A stretch of DNA of 64,000 nucleotides from Roseateles oligotrophus (GTDB lineage: Bacteria > Pseudomonadota > Gammaproteobacteria > Burkholderiales > Burkholderiaceae_C). Below, piece after piece: positions 1 through 8,134 of the stretch. Both the position numbers and the translations under genes were made by a program. Each line of letters starts with the position of its first letter. Within the stretch, counting starts at the first letter, position 1. The notes under the pieces are model-generated. The model was not told the DNA's origin. It was given only the letters and a program-made list of their open reading frames with translations, and did not search any database. The DNA lies in NCBI RefSeq assembly GCF_014204525.1, contig NZ_JACHLP010000012.1, positions 1 through 64,000 of the forward strand. Direction: 5' to 3'.

Positions 1-130
1 AGCGCTTCTTCTGCCGCATCAAGCACTACCGTCGAATCGCCACTCGCTACGAAAAGCTGGCCGAACGGTTTACCTCGTTCATCAGTCTCGTCGGCTCCAT
101 CGTCTGCATGACTTGAATGTCAACACACCC
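1..130 (+). mobile_element. right end of an IS5-family insertion sequence
   Basis: The window opens inside an insertion sequence. A transposase tail is followed, after its stop codon, by about 14 bases ending in CAACACACCC. That sequence looks like the terminal inverted repeat of an IS5-family (IS427-group) element and is followed directly by TAG. The left end and the rest of the element lie outside the window, so the exact terminal repeat and target duplication cannot be confirmed. The right boundary at 130 is inferred from the start of an unrelated palindromic element at 131. Confidence 0.55.
3..116 (+). CDS. IS5-family transposase, C-terminal fragment (cut by window edge)
   Basis: The frame reads 37 residues to a TGA stop and includes FCRIKHYRRIATRY followed by KLAERF. 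This matches the conserved tail of IS5/IS1182-type DDE transposases, which often end with a KHYRRIATRYDK motif followed by a short hydrophobic stretch. Only the C-terminus is visible and the catalytic DDE residues lie to the left. Whether the full gene is intact cannot be judged. Confidence 0.75.
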   Translation, partial: RFFCRIKHYRRIATRYEKLAERFTSFISLVGSIVCMT

Positions 131-295
131 TAGTACCTCGCCCCGGAAGTATCGGAACATGAACGCGCGTCTTCGCCCCCATGGCTGCGTTGCAAATCCT
201 CGCCATAGCTCAAGCTATGTCTGCGGTTTGCGCCTTGCCCTGAAGCCGAATCCATCGCTTTCATTTTGTTCCTCTACTTCCGGGGCGAGGTACTA
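131..295. repeat. 165-bp nested palindromic element (MITE- or REP-like)
   Basis: A perfect 21-bp inverted repeat bounds this stretch. Bases 131-151 (starting TAGTACCTCG) are the reverse complement of 275-295, and similarity continues a few bases inward. Nested inside, at 192-230, is a second palindrome with a CATAGCT/AGCTATG core and GCAAA/TTTGC outer arms. Small palindromes of the second type (GCGTTGCAAATCC...GCTATG...GCGGTTTGC) are common between genes in betaproteobacteria. The element has no convincing coding content. It may be a non-autonomous mobile element, or a REP unit flanked by arms, next to an IS end. Confidence 0.6.
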
Positions 296-327
296 GCGAG
301 GACTTTTGTGAGTCCAAGCGACGCGTA

Positions 328-825
328 TCAGTGGTGGTGCTTGTGCTCGTCGGCGCCTTCGGCCTTGGCCGCCGGTTTGGCCATGCCGCCGAGTTGGCGG
401 GCCTCGGCCTTGATCTCGACCGTCTCGCGCTTTTTGTCGGCGCCCTCGAACACCAGGCTCAGGGGCACGCTATCGCCGGCGTTCACCGGGGCCTTGAGGC
501 CGATCAGCATGACGTGATAGCTGCCGGGCTTGAGTTCCACCGTCTTGCCGGCGGGCAGGTCCAGGGCGGGCACGGCACGCATCTTCATGGTCGTGCCTTC
601 CATCGCCATCTCATGCACCTCGACCACCTCGGCCACGGGCGAGCGCACCTCGACCAGGCGGCTGTCCGTCTTGGCCTTGAGCTGGAAGAAGGCGCCGGTG
701 GCTTTTTGCTGGGCCACGGTGGCGCGCACCCAGGGCTGGCTCACTTCCACCTGGGCCTGGGCCGCGGCGGCGCAGAGCAACAAGGAGGCGAGCAGGGGGA
801 GCGAAAGTTTGTGCATGGATTTCAT
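328..825 (-). CDS. periplasmic copper chaperone PCu(A)C family
   Basis: This 165-residue protein has an N-terminal signal peptide with likely cleavage after AQA at about residue 24. The copper-binding set of the PCu(A)C/DUF461 family is complete: H71, M82, H104 and M106 with the family spacing. Extra methionines lie between residues 73 and 80, and a His-rich tail (HKHHH) closes the protein and may bind more metal. The family carries Cu(I) in the periplasm and helps load the CuA centre of cytochrome oxidase. An internal ATG three codons in is an alternative start. No Sco or oxidase gene is beside it, so the partner is not shown here. Confidence 0.9.
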   Translation of the reverse strand: MKSMHKLSLPLLASLLLCAAAAQAQVEVSQPWVRATVAQQKATGAFFQLKAKTDSRLVEVRSPVAEVVEVHEMAMEGTTMKMRAVPALDLPAGKTVELKPGSYHVMLIGLKAPVNAGDSVPLSLVFEGADKKRETVEIKAEARQLGGMAKPAAKAEGADEHKHHH

Positions 826-897
826 GGTGGCGTGGGTGGAGGTCGGTAGAGGTCGGTAGGGACGCCGCAGCTTAGCAAAGTCTCGGCGGGCCCGGGC

Positions 898-1116
898 TCA
901 GTGCAGGGCCGGCTCGTCCTTGTTTTCCAGCAGGCGGGCGCGCACATTGCGCAGGGCGAAGATGGACAGAAAGCTGCTCACCCGCGCCTCGGCCGCCAGG
1001 GCCTGGCGTTCGCATTCGTAGAGTTGCCGCACATCGTCCAAGTTCCGCTGGGCCTGGGCCGCCAGCGCTTCCAGGGCCTGGCTTTGATCGGCACCGGCAT
1101 TGGGCATCGCGCTCAT
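898..1116 (-). CDS. small DUF3562-like hypothetical protein
   Basis: This is a 72-residue protein. The start at 1116 is chosen because AGGAGG lies five bases upstream on the minus strand; a longer frame to 1218 has no such site. The C-terminal half (residues 25-65) reads as an amphipathic region containing VRQLYECE, then SFLSIFALRNVRARL. It resembles DUF3562-type proteins of Burkholderiales, whose function is unknown. It lies downstream of the M20 peptidase on the same strand and may be cotranscribed. The family assignment is from memory of the pattern and is tentative. Confidence 0.6.
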   Translation of the reverse strand: MSAMPNAGADQSQALEALAAQAQRNLDDVRQLYECERQALAAEARVSSFLSIFALRNVRARLLENKDEPALH

Positions 1117-1214
1117 GAAATCCTCCTGTGGATCACTTGAAGCCCTCAGCCTACGCCCACCCCATGCGCCTGTCTTGTGCGCGGGGCCGCTCGATGCGGC
1201 TTCCATGACCGGGG

Positions 1215-2501
1215 TCAAACTTGGGCGGGTTCAGGCCCGCTCAGCAGCTCCAGCAAGGTGCGCGCCACCACCTGGGTGGCACGGCGCAGATCGGCCAGTT
1301 CCAGGTGCTCGTCCGCGCGCTTGGCATGGCTTTCCAGCACCGTGCGCGGCCCGGCGCCGTAGATGGCGGCCGGGATGCCATGCGCGCCGTAGAGCCGCAC
1401 ATCGGTGTAGAGCGGCGTGCCGGCGCAGGGGATGGGCTCGCCAAACACCGCCTCGCCATGCTTTTGCAGGGCCGCCACCAGGGCCTTGTTGCCGCTCTGC
1501 GGCTGCAGGGCGTGGGCCAGCAGGAGGCGCTTGATCTCCACCTTGATGCCGGGGAATTGGGCGGCCGCCTCGCGGATCAGCTGGCGCAGGCTGGCTTCCA
1601 CCAGGACCGGGTCTTCCTCGGGAATCATGCGGCGGTCCAGCTTGAAGCCGACGCGGCCAGGCACCACATTGGTATTGCTGCCGCCCTCGATGCGGCCCAC
1701 GTTCAAGTAGGGGTGCTTGATGCCCTCGACCTGGGAGCAGACCTGACGGTACAGATCGTTCTGCCTGTACAGCACATTCAAGATGCCGACCGCCGCCTGC
1801 AAGGCGTCCACGCCGCTGTCGGGGATGGCGGCATGGGCGCTCTGGCCCAGCACCGTCACCTCCATCTGCAGGCAGCCGTTGTGCGCCGTCACCACCTGGT
1901 AGCTGAAGCCGGCGGCGATCAGCAGGTCGGGTTTGCTCAGGCCTTCTTTCAGCAGCCAGGCCGGGCCCAGCTCGCCGCCGAATTCTTCGTCGTAGGTGAA
2001 GTGCAGCTCCACCCCGCCACGCAGCTTCGCGCCGCTGAGCGACTCCAACGCACGCAGCGCAAAGGTGTAGGTGGCGAAGTCGCTCTTGCTGACGGCGGCG
2101 GCGCGGCCGTAAAGCCGACCGCTTTGCAGATCGCCGACGATCTCGCCGCTGTAGGGCCCATGGGTCCAGCCCTCGCCGGGGGGCACGACGTCGCCGTGGG
2201 CATTGAGGGCGATCACCGGGCCGCCAGCCCCATGGCTGTCGCCGTAGCGGCGGCGCACGATCAGATTGATGATGCTCTCCATGCCCTGGGCCTGGACCCG
2301 CTCGGCCGGCACGGCATGCTGTTCGGCGCTCAGGCCAAAGCCTTGCAGCAGCTCGGCCGTGCGCCGTGCATGGGGCGCGTTATGGCCCGGCGGGGTGTCG
2401 GTGGGCACTTGCACCAGGGCCTGTAGAAAGGCAACCTGCTCGGCGAAGTGGGCATCAATCCAGGCGTCGAGCTGGGTGTTCAATTCATCGCGGTGGCTCA
2501 T
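1215..2501 (-). CDS. M20 family metallopeptidase (ArgE/DapE type)
   Basis: This 428-residue zinc amidohydrolase/peptidase has the M20 metal ligands in place: H102 and D104 in NAHGDVVPPG, a probable bridging D141, and E172/E173 in DEEFGG. A late His sits near RADEHLE. A dimerisation (lid) domain lies roughly at residues 210-320. It starts four bases after the stop of the uraD-allC fusion, so the two are almost certainly cotranscribed. That suggests it hydrolyses an amide or carbamoyl bond in the purine degradation route or in a peptide. The substrate cannot be read from the sequence; ArgE/DapE-like deacylase is the safe call. Confidence 0.85.
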   Translation of the reverse strand: MSHRDELNTQLDAWIDAHFAEQVAFLQALVQVPTDTPPGHNAPHARRTAELLQGFGLSAEQHAVPAERVQAQGMESIINLIVRRRYGDSHGAGGPVIALNAHGDVVPPGEGWTHGPYSGEIVGDLQSGRLYGRAAAVSKSDFATYTFALRALESLSGAKLRGGVELHFTYDEEFGGELGPAWLLKEGLSKPDLLIAAGFSYQVVTAHNGCLQMEVTVLGQSAHAAIPDSGVDALQAAVGILNVLYRQNDLYRQVCSQVEGIKHPYLNVGRIEGGSNTNVVPGRVGFKLDRRMIPEEDPVLVEASLRQLIREAAAQFPGIKVEIKRLLLAHALQPQSGNKALVAALQKHGEAVFGEPIPCAGTPLYTDVRLYGAHGIPAAIYGAGPRTVLESHAKRADEHLELADLRRATQVVARTLLELLSGPEPAQV

Positions 2502-2504
2502 GGC

Positions 2505-4328
2505 TCAGAACTCCTGGGCTAGCTGGTCGAGCAGGGCTTGCATGGCCTCGGCGGCCAATTGGGCGTCGTCATTGCTGACGGCCTCCAGCGGGTTGTGGCT
2601 GATGCCGCCATTGCCGCCGCGCACAAACAGCATGGCTTGCGGCAGCAGGCGGTGCAGCTGCATGGCGTCGTGGCCGGCGCCGCTGGGCAGTTGGTGCAGG
2701 GGCAGGCCCAGGGCCGCCACGGCGCGGGCCCAGCGGGCCTGCCAGGCCGGGTCGCTGGGGGCGGCATCGGCCACCAGGGTGGGGCTCAGGCTGTGCTGCA
2801 GGCCGCGCCGCTGGCAGATCTCGGCCAGGCCGGCGCGCACCCGGGCGTCGAGGGCGTCGCGAGCGGTGTTGCTGGTGGCGCGCAGGTCCAGACTGAATTC
2901 GCAGCGGCCCGGCACCACATTGATGGAGCCGGCCGGCACCTTGAGCATGCCGACCGTGCCGACGGCATCGGGGATCTGGGCGGCCGCCTGCTCGACCCAC
3001 AAGATCAACTCGGCCGCGGCGGCGGCGGCGTCGTGCCGCCGATTCATGGGCGTGGTGCCGGCATGCGAGGCCTGGCCGCGGATCTCGCCCAGATAGCGCC
3101 GGCTGCCGTTGATGGATGTGACCACGCCCAGCGGCAGGTCCAGCTCGTTGAGCACCGGGCCTTGCTCGATATGCACTTCGACAAAACCCAGATAGTCCTC
3201 GGCCCGGCGCCGCAGGGCCTGGATGGCCTCGATGTTGGCCGGCAGGCCGGCGGCTTGCATGGCGCTGCGCATGGGGATGCCGTCCGCATCCTGCGCATCC
3301 AGCCAGGCCGGGTCGAAATGGCCGGTGAGGGCGCTGGCGGCCAAAAAACTGGTCGGGAAGCGCAGGTTCTCTTCCTCGGCGAAGGCGACGACTTCGATGC
3401 CGAAGGGCAGGCGGCGGCTGGCACCGTGCAGCGCGCGCACGCAGGCCATGGCGGTGAGCACGCCCAGGCGGCCGTCGTATTTGCCGGCATTGCGCACGGT
3501 GTCGTAATGCGAGCCGCTCAGCAGGCGGCGCGGCTCCCTGCCGTCGCCGCGGTAGAGGCCGACCACATTGCCCACGGCGTCGATCTTGACCTCGTCAAAG
3601 CCGCAGTCCTGCTGCATCCACCACTGCAGGCGGCGCGCCACCGTCTGGTGGGCCTCGCTGAGATAGGTGGCGCTCAGCTGGCCCTGGGCGCGGAACTCGG
3701 GTTCCGAATGGGCGGCCAGCTCCTCCGCCCAGTCCAGCAGCAGATTGCCCAGCGCCGGGCTGTGGCCAAACTTGTCGTTCAAGCGGATCTCGGCGATGCG
3801 GTGAATCTGGCGCAGGCACTCGGCCAGCTCCTGCTCCGGGGGGGAGTCCAGGCGGCGCGCGAAGGTGGCCATGATCTCGGCTTTTGTCAGGCCCAAACCG
3901 CGCGGGCCGCGCACCGCCAGGATGAAAGGCCAGCCGAAGCGCTCGGCATAAGCCTTGTTCAGCGCCTGGATGCGGGCCAGCTCCTCGGCCGTGCACTGGG
4001 TCAGGCCGGCGCGGCTTTGTTCCTCGCTCGATTCGGCCGTCAGCGTCTGGCTCTGCATGGCCTTGCCGGCCAGCTCCGGGTGGGCGCGTATCAGGCCCAA
4101 CTGCTCGGCCCGGCTGGCGCCGCGCACCACCTCGGCCAGGGCCTGCTTGAGCCCGGCCAGGCTTGGGAAGGGCCGGCGAGCGGCGGCCCGCTCGGCCACC
4201 CAGGGCGAGTGCTCGTAAATGCCGGCCAGCAGGTGGACGAAGTCTTGGCTGCTGGCGGTGTTGAGGGTGTGCAGATCCATGGTGCGCTGGCCTTGTTGGC
4301 TTGAATCATCCGGTGCTTGCTCTGCCAT
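2505..4328 (-). CDS. uraD-allC: OHCU decarboxylase / allantoate amidohydrolase fusion (UraD-AllC)
   Basis: This 607-residue protein has two enzymes of urate breakdown in one chain. Residues about 20-180 are 2-oxo-4-hydroxy-4-carboxy-5-ureidoimidazoline decarboxylase, with the RAHPELAG motif (H83) and SSEEQ at about 100. Residues about 190-607 are a Zn-dependent M20-type allantoate amidohydrolase with the motifs SGSHYDTV, FAEEEN, HIEQGP and GAGHDAMQ. The first half yields S-allantoin and the second opens allantoate to ureidoglycine, CO2 and ammonia. The start at 4328 overlaps the upstream oxidoreductase gene by 23 bases. An internal ATG at 4280 (MDLHTL) is an alternative start that would remove the overlap. 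Confidence 0.92.
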   Translation of the reverse strand: MAEQAPDDSSQQGQRTMDLHTLNTASSQDFVHLLAGIYEHSPWVAERAAARRPFPSLAGLKQALAEVVRGASRAEQLGLIRAHPELAGKAMQSQTLTAESSEEQSRAGLTQCTAEELARIQALNKAYAERFGWPFILAVRGPRGLGLTKAEIMATFARRLDSPPEQELAECLRQIHRIAEIRLNDKFGHSPALGNLLLDWAEELAAHSEPEFRAQGQLSATYLSEAHQTVARRLQWWMQQDCGFDEVKIDAVGNVVGLYRGDGREPRRLLSGSHYDTVRNAGKYDGRLGVLTAMACVRALHGASRRLPFGIEVVAFAEEENLRFPTSFLAASALTGHFDPAWLDAQDADGIPMRSAMQAAGLPANIEAIQALRRRAEDYLGFVEVHIEQGPVLNELDLPLGVVTSINGSRRYLGEIRGQASHAGTTPMNRRHDAAAAAAELILWVEQAAAQIPDAVGTVGMLKVPAGSINVVPGRCEFSLDLRATSNTARDALDARVRAGLAEICQRRGLQHSLSPTLVADAAPSDPAWQARWARAVAALGLPLHQLPSGAGHDAMQLHRLLPQAMLFVRGGNGGISHNPLEAVSNDDAQLAAEAMQALLDQLAQEF

Positions 4329-5337
4329 GGCTGATCACGACCTTGCCGCTGGCATGGCCGGCCTCCGCATAGGCCATGGCTTCGCGGGCTTGCTCGAAGG
4401 GGTAGACGCGGTCAATCACCGGGCGGATATGGCCTTGGTCTATCAGCTGGGCAATCTCCGCCAGCTGCGCGCCGCTGGGCTGCATCAGCAGGAAGCGGTA
4501 GCGGCAGCCGCAGCGACTGGCCAGGCGCCGGACTCGCCAGCTCAGCAGGGCGATCGCGGCGCGCAGGTAAAAAGGCATGGGCCAGTCGCGGGCCAGCTCG
4601 AGATCCGGCGGCCCCACCACCGAGACGACGATGCCGCCGGGCCGCAGCACCTTGAAGGAGCGGCGCAGTGTCGCCCCGCCCTGGGTGTCGAACACCATAT
4701 CGAAATCACGCAGCAGGGCGCTGAAGTCCTGGGTCCGGTAATCGATCATCTGATCGGCACCCAGGGAGCGCAGCAACTCGTGCTTGGCCTGGCTGGCCGT
4801 GGCCGCCACATGGGCGCCCAGATGCTTGGCGTATTGCACGGCAAAGCTGCCGACCCCGCCCGCGCCCGCATGGATCAAGACCTTGGCGCCGGGGCCGAGG
4901 CGGGCGACATCCCGCATGGCCTGCCGCGTCGTCAGCGCCACCAGGGGGATGGAGGCCGCCTCCTCGAAGCTCAGGCGCCGGGGCTTCAGGGCGACCTCGT
5001 CCTCGTGCACGGCGATGCGCTCGGCGAATGTGCCGATGCGCATTCTGTTGGGGCGGGCGAAGACCGCGTCGCCGACGGCAAAGCGCCTGACCTTGGCGCC
5101 GACGGCGATGACCCGGCCGGCCAGATCGGTGCCCATCAGCAAGGGGAATTTGTATTTGACCAAGGGCCTGAGCGCGCCCTTGCGCACCTTCGCGTCAATC
5201 GGGTTGACGCTGGCGGCGTGGATCTCGATCAGCACATCGGAGGGGCCCGGGCTGGGCTCGGGAAAGTCCCCCAGCGCCATCCGCTCGGGGCCGCCGTAGC
5301 CGGGGATGTACCAGGCCTTCAAGGCTGCTGCCCCCAC
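4306..5337 (-). CDS. zinc-independent MDR-family NAD(P)H:quinone oxidoreductase / alcohol dehydrogenase-like
   Basis: A medium-chain dehydrogenase/reductase fold is clear. The chain begins AWYIPGYGGPE and has a GroES-like domain containing ASVNPIDAKVRKG, a nucleotide-binding GAGGVGSFA motif and a C-terminal GKVVIS ending. The zinc ligands of classical alcohol dehydrogenases are absent, which fits the quinone oxidoreductase branch. There is no ATG at the right place. I take GTG at 5337 (343 residues); TTG at 5322 is equally possible, and an open frame runs further upstream without family similarity. Its end overlaps the uraD-allC start. The substrate is unknown, and its place between purine genes may be incidental. 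Confidence 0.8.
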   Translation of the reverse strand: MGAAALKAWYIPGYGGPERMALGDFPEPSPGPSDVLIEIHAASVNPIDAKVRKGALRPLVKYKFPLLMGTDLAGRVIAVGAKVRRFAVGDAVFARPNRMRIGTFAERIAVHEDEVALKPRRLSFEEAASIPLVALTTRQAMRDVARLGPGAKVLIHAGAGGVGSFAVQYAKHLGAHVAATASQAKHELLRSLGADQMIDYRTQDFSALLRDFDMVFDTQGGATLRRSFKVLRPGGIVVSVVGPPDLELARDWPMPFYLRAAIALLSWRVRRLASRCGCRYRFLLMQPSGAQLAEIAQLIDQGHIRPVIDRVYPFEQAREAMAYAEAGHASGKVVISHGRASTG

Positions 5338-5485
5338 AGCAAGCTCATCGCCGATGCCCAGGCGCAATCCTGTTTTTTCGCATCGCCCGGCAAGCGGCCG
5401 TGCGTATCGATAGTCATCGTCCCGAGCGCCCGCGGCGAGGCTGCGCGGCGCCTGAGGTGGGGTGGGTCCAGCCTTGCATGAGTTT

Positions 5486-6127
5486 TCATAGGTCTTGCGC
5501 CGCGGCTTTGAGCGCGTCCAGGTCCGAGGCGAGGATGCTTGGGAGATGTCGACTGATCTTGGCCGCGGGCCAATGCCACCAAGCCAGGCGTTCAAGCTCC
5601 TGCACCACCTCGTCGCCATAGCGGCGCCGGATCAGCCTGGCAGGGTTGCCACCGACCACGGCATAGGCGGGAACATCGGCGGTGACCACGGCGCGGCTGG
5701 AGATGATGGCTCCATCCCCGATCTTGACGCCCGGCATGATCAGCGCGTCAAAGCCGATCCAGACGTCGTTGCCGATGACGGTGTCGCCTTTATAGGGCAG
5801 CTCGCCAGGCTTGGGGGCGGAGCTTTCCCAGCCGCCGCCGAAGATGAAAAAGGGATAGGTGGAGAAGCCGGCGCTTGGATGGTTGGCGCCGTTCATGATG
5901 AATTTGACCCCGCGCGCAATCGCGCAGAACTTGCCGATGATGAGCTTGTCCCCGATGAAGGGGAAGTGGTAGAGCACATTGCGCTCGAAGTTCTCCGAGT
6001 CTTCGGGGTCGTCGTAATAGCTGTAGTCGCCGACGACGATGTTCGGGTTCTTGACCGTGTTCTTGATGAAGCAGAGCTGTGGGAAGCCTTGCATGGGATG
6101 TGGGTTCTTGGGGTCGGGGCCGTTCAT
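5486..6127 (-). CDS. Vat-like xenobiotic O-acetyltransferase (streptogramin A acetyltransferase family)
   Basis: This 213-residue left-handed beta-helix acyltransferase closely follows the Vat(D) pattern. It begins with [13 protein letters not shown], has [11 protein letters not shown], then [20 protein letters not shown] with the catalytic His at 83. Hexapeptide repeats follow, with [21 protein letters not shown] (21 residues; key part NDVWIG) and [11 protein letters not shown]. Vat enzymes acetylate streptogramin A antibiotics using acetyl-CoA, while the wider XAT family also includes CatB and other sugar or xenobiotic acetyltransferases. Sequence alone cannot say whether this chromosomal copy confers resistance. 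It lies in the minus-strand run between puuE and uraD-allC. Confidence 0.88.
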   Translation of the reverse strand: MNGPDPKNPHPMQGFPQLCFIKNTVKNPNIVVGDYSYYDDPEDSENFERNVLYHFPFIGDKLIIGKFCAIARGVKFIMNGANHPSAGFSTYPFFIFGGGWESSAPKPGELPYKGDTVIGNDVWIGFDALIMPGVKIGDGAIISSRAVVTADVPAYAVVGGNPARLIRRRYGDEVVQELERLAWWHWPAAKISRHLPSILASDLDALKAAAQDL

Positions 6128-6214
6128 CGGGGATTGACGTCTCGCTGCTGAGATAGAAACAAGCGGCCTTTGCTGCTGGCCCCATGCGGATGGCCAGAAT
6201 CTAGCATCCCGGCC

Positions 6215-6601
6215 TCAGCGCTGCTCGGCAACTCGCTCGCGCAGATAGAGGTAGAGCGGCAAGGCCAGCGAAACGCCGACGCAGAGCAGACCGGCGACGG
6301 GCAGCCACCAACGCTTGATCGGCTTTTGCCGCTGCTGATGCGCGATGAAGACCAGCAAGGTCAGGCCTGAGACCAGCACGTCCGCCCAGGCAAAGGCCGC
6401 CACCGGCGTGGCCATGGCCTGCTGGGTCAGCAGATGAATAGCCAGGCCATGCTGGGCCAGCCAGGGGCCGAAGAACGCATAGGGCAGGGCGGTGCCGAGC
6501 AGGCAGAGCAGGAGGTAGAGGGTCTTCAAAGAAATTGCTGCTGTTGAGGGGTGGTCAATATGGTTTCCGGCCTTCAATGCACGGGTGGGAAACGCAGGCA
6601 T
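6215..6601 (-). CDS. DUF2834-type small membrane protein
   Basis: This 128-residue protein has three predicted membrane segments, near residues 26-46, 62-83 and 98-118. The pattern of a short hydrophobic first helix, then GPWLAQHG, then WADVLVSGLTLLVFI fits DUF2834. The function of that family is unknown. The first 22 residues are polar, and a start nearer the first helix is possible. It lies between the acetyltransferase and puuE on the same strand. Confidence 0.7.
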   Translation of the reverse strand: MPAFPTRALKAGNHIDHPSTAAISLKTLYLLLCLLGTALPYAFFGPWLAQHGLAIHLLTQQAMATPVAAFAWADVLVSGLTLLVFIAHQQRQKPIKRWWLPVAGLLCVGVSLALPLYLYLRERVAEQR

Positions 6602-6741
6602 GGTTGCTGGTTCCAGCGCTCGTACAAATGCTTGTTGTGAATCTTTTCTTCTCCGAGCAGGAGATGCGCCTCGGCGCTATTGGCCGCGCTGCCGTTGAAT
6701 GGTTCGGAACAGGGATCGCCCGAGCGAAAACATGGGCAGGC

Positions 6742-7707
6742 CTATTCCCACACAAACGCCGTCCTCGCATCAAAGGGATGGGTGGCCCGCCAATGCCGGG
6801 CGATGTCCACCCGGCGGCAGATCCAGACGCGATCGTGTTTCTCCACATGGTCAAGGAAGCGCTGCAGGGCGCGCATACGGCCCGGGCGGCCGAGCAGGCG
6901 GCAGTGCATGCCCACGCTCATCATCTTGGGCGCCTGCTGGCCCTCGGCATAGAGCAGGTCGAAGGCGTCGCGCAGATAACTGAAGAACTCATCGCCATGC
7001 GAGAAGCCCTGGGGCAGGGCGAAGCGCATATCGTTGCAGTCCAGGGTGTAGGGCACGACCAGATGTGGCGTTAGCTGGCCATCGCTCTTGCGCACCTGCA
7101 GCCAGAAGGGCAGGTCGTCGCCGTAGTGGTCGGCGTCGTACTCGAAGCCGCCGTAGTCGGCCACCAGGCGGCGGGTGTTGGGGCTGTCGCGGCCGGTGTA
7201 CCAGCCCGAGGGGCGCTCGCCCAGCAGGCGCTGCAAGACGTCCATGCCCTGCTCCAGCTGGGCGCGCTCCTCGGCCTCGGCCATGGTCTGGTGGTTGACC
7301 CAGCGCCAGCCGTGGCAGGCGATCTCGTGGTTCATCTGCTGCAAGGCCTGGGCCAGCTCGGGGTGGCGCTGCAAGGCCATGCCGACGGCGAACACGGTCA
7401 GCGGCAGGCCGCGCGATTCGAACTCGCGCAGCAGGCGCCACACCCCGGCGCGCGAGCCGTATTCGTAAATGCTCTCCATGCTCAGATGGCGGGCCGGGTA
7501 GGCGGGCGGGTTGGCCATCTCGGACAGGAATTGCTCCGAGCCCGCGTCGCCATGCAGCACCGAGTTCTCGCCGCCTTCCTCGTAGTTCAGCACGAACTGC
7601 AGGGCGATGCGGGCCTGGCCCGGCCAGTTGGCATGGGGTGGTTTTTCTCCGTAGCCGATCAGGTCGCGGGGATAGGGCGGCAGCGATATGGGGGCGGACG
7701 CAGTCAT
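6742..7707 (-). CDS. puuE: allantoinase PuuE (polysaccharide deacetylase-type)
   Basis: This 321-residue protein belongs to the PuuE branch of the NodB/polysaccharide deacetylase superfamily. It has the family opening YPRDLIGYGEKPP, FVLNYEEGGENS, and PNTRRLVADYGGFEYDADHY. PuuE hydrolyses allantoin to allantoate without the metal centre of classical AllB allantoinases. That product feeds the allantoate amidohydrolase half of the fusion downstream on the same strand. It is transcribed away from uraH across a 63-bp gap, so one control region probably serves both directions. Confidence 0.93.
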   Translation of the reverse strand: MTASAPISLPPYPRDLIGYGEKPPHANWPGQARIALQFVLNYEEGGENSVLHGDAGSEQFLSEMANPPAYPARHLSMESIYEYGSRAGVWRLLREFESRGLPLTVFAVGMALQRHPELAQALQQMNHEIACHGWRWVNHQTMAEAEERAQLEQGMDVLQRLLGERPSGWYTGRDSPNTRRLVADYGGFEYDADHYGDDLPFWLQVRKSDGQLTPHLVVPYTLDCNDMRFALPQGFSHGDEFFSYLRDAFDLLYAEGQQAPKMMSVGMHCRLLGRPGRMRALQRFLDHVEKHDRVWICRRVDIARHWRATHPFDARTAFVWE

Positions 7708-7770
7708 GGGCTCGATGGGATGCCTACACTGCGGAACAGTTTATCGACAGAAACCCGAAGCCCTTCCGCC

Positions 7771-8133
7771 ATGAGCAAACTGACCACCCATGTGCTGGAC
7801 ACCATGCACGGCAGCCCGGCCGCCGGCATGCAGGTCCGGCTTTATCGCCTGCCGGATGAAGAGGCCGCGCCGGCCTTGCTGCTGAAGTCCCTGCGCCTGA
7901 ACGACGATGGCCGCGCCGACGCGCCCCTGCTGGCCGGGGCCGAGTTCAGCCCGGGCCGCTACCGCCTGGTATTTGCCGTGGCCGATTACTTCAAGGCCCG
8001 CGGCGTGCGCTTGCCCGAGCCGGCCTTTCTCGACCAGGTGCCGCTGGACTTCGGCATTGCCGATGCCTCGCTGCACTACCACGTGCCCCTGCTGGCCAGC
8101 CCCTGGAGCTATTCCACCTACCGGGGCAGCTGA
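7771..8133 (+). CDS. uraH: 5-hydroxyisourate hydrolase (transthyretin-like)
   Basis: This 120-residue protein starts MSKLTTHVLDTMHGSPA and ends with the YRGS tetrapeptide that marks HIU hydrolases. His7 near the N-terminus belongs to the active-site set. It converts 5-hydroxyisourate, the product of the urate oxidase step (PuuD here), to OHCU, the substrate of UraD. It sits head to head with puuE, and its stop is one base before the GTG start of xdhC. Confidence 0.95.
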   Translation: MSKLTTHVLDTMHGSPAAGMQVRLYRLPDEEAAPALLLKSLRLNDDGRADAPLLAGAEFSPGRYRLVFAVADYFKARGVRLPEPAFLDQVPLDFGIADASLHYHVPLLASPWSYSTYRGS

Positions 8134-8134
8134 G

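Noticed and set aside
4306-5619. longer form of the oxidoreductase starting far upstream
   Set aside because: The additional N-terminal residues have no similarity to the MDR fold and overlap the end of the acetyltransferase gene.
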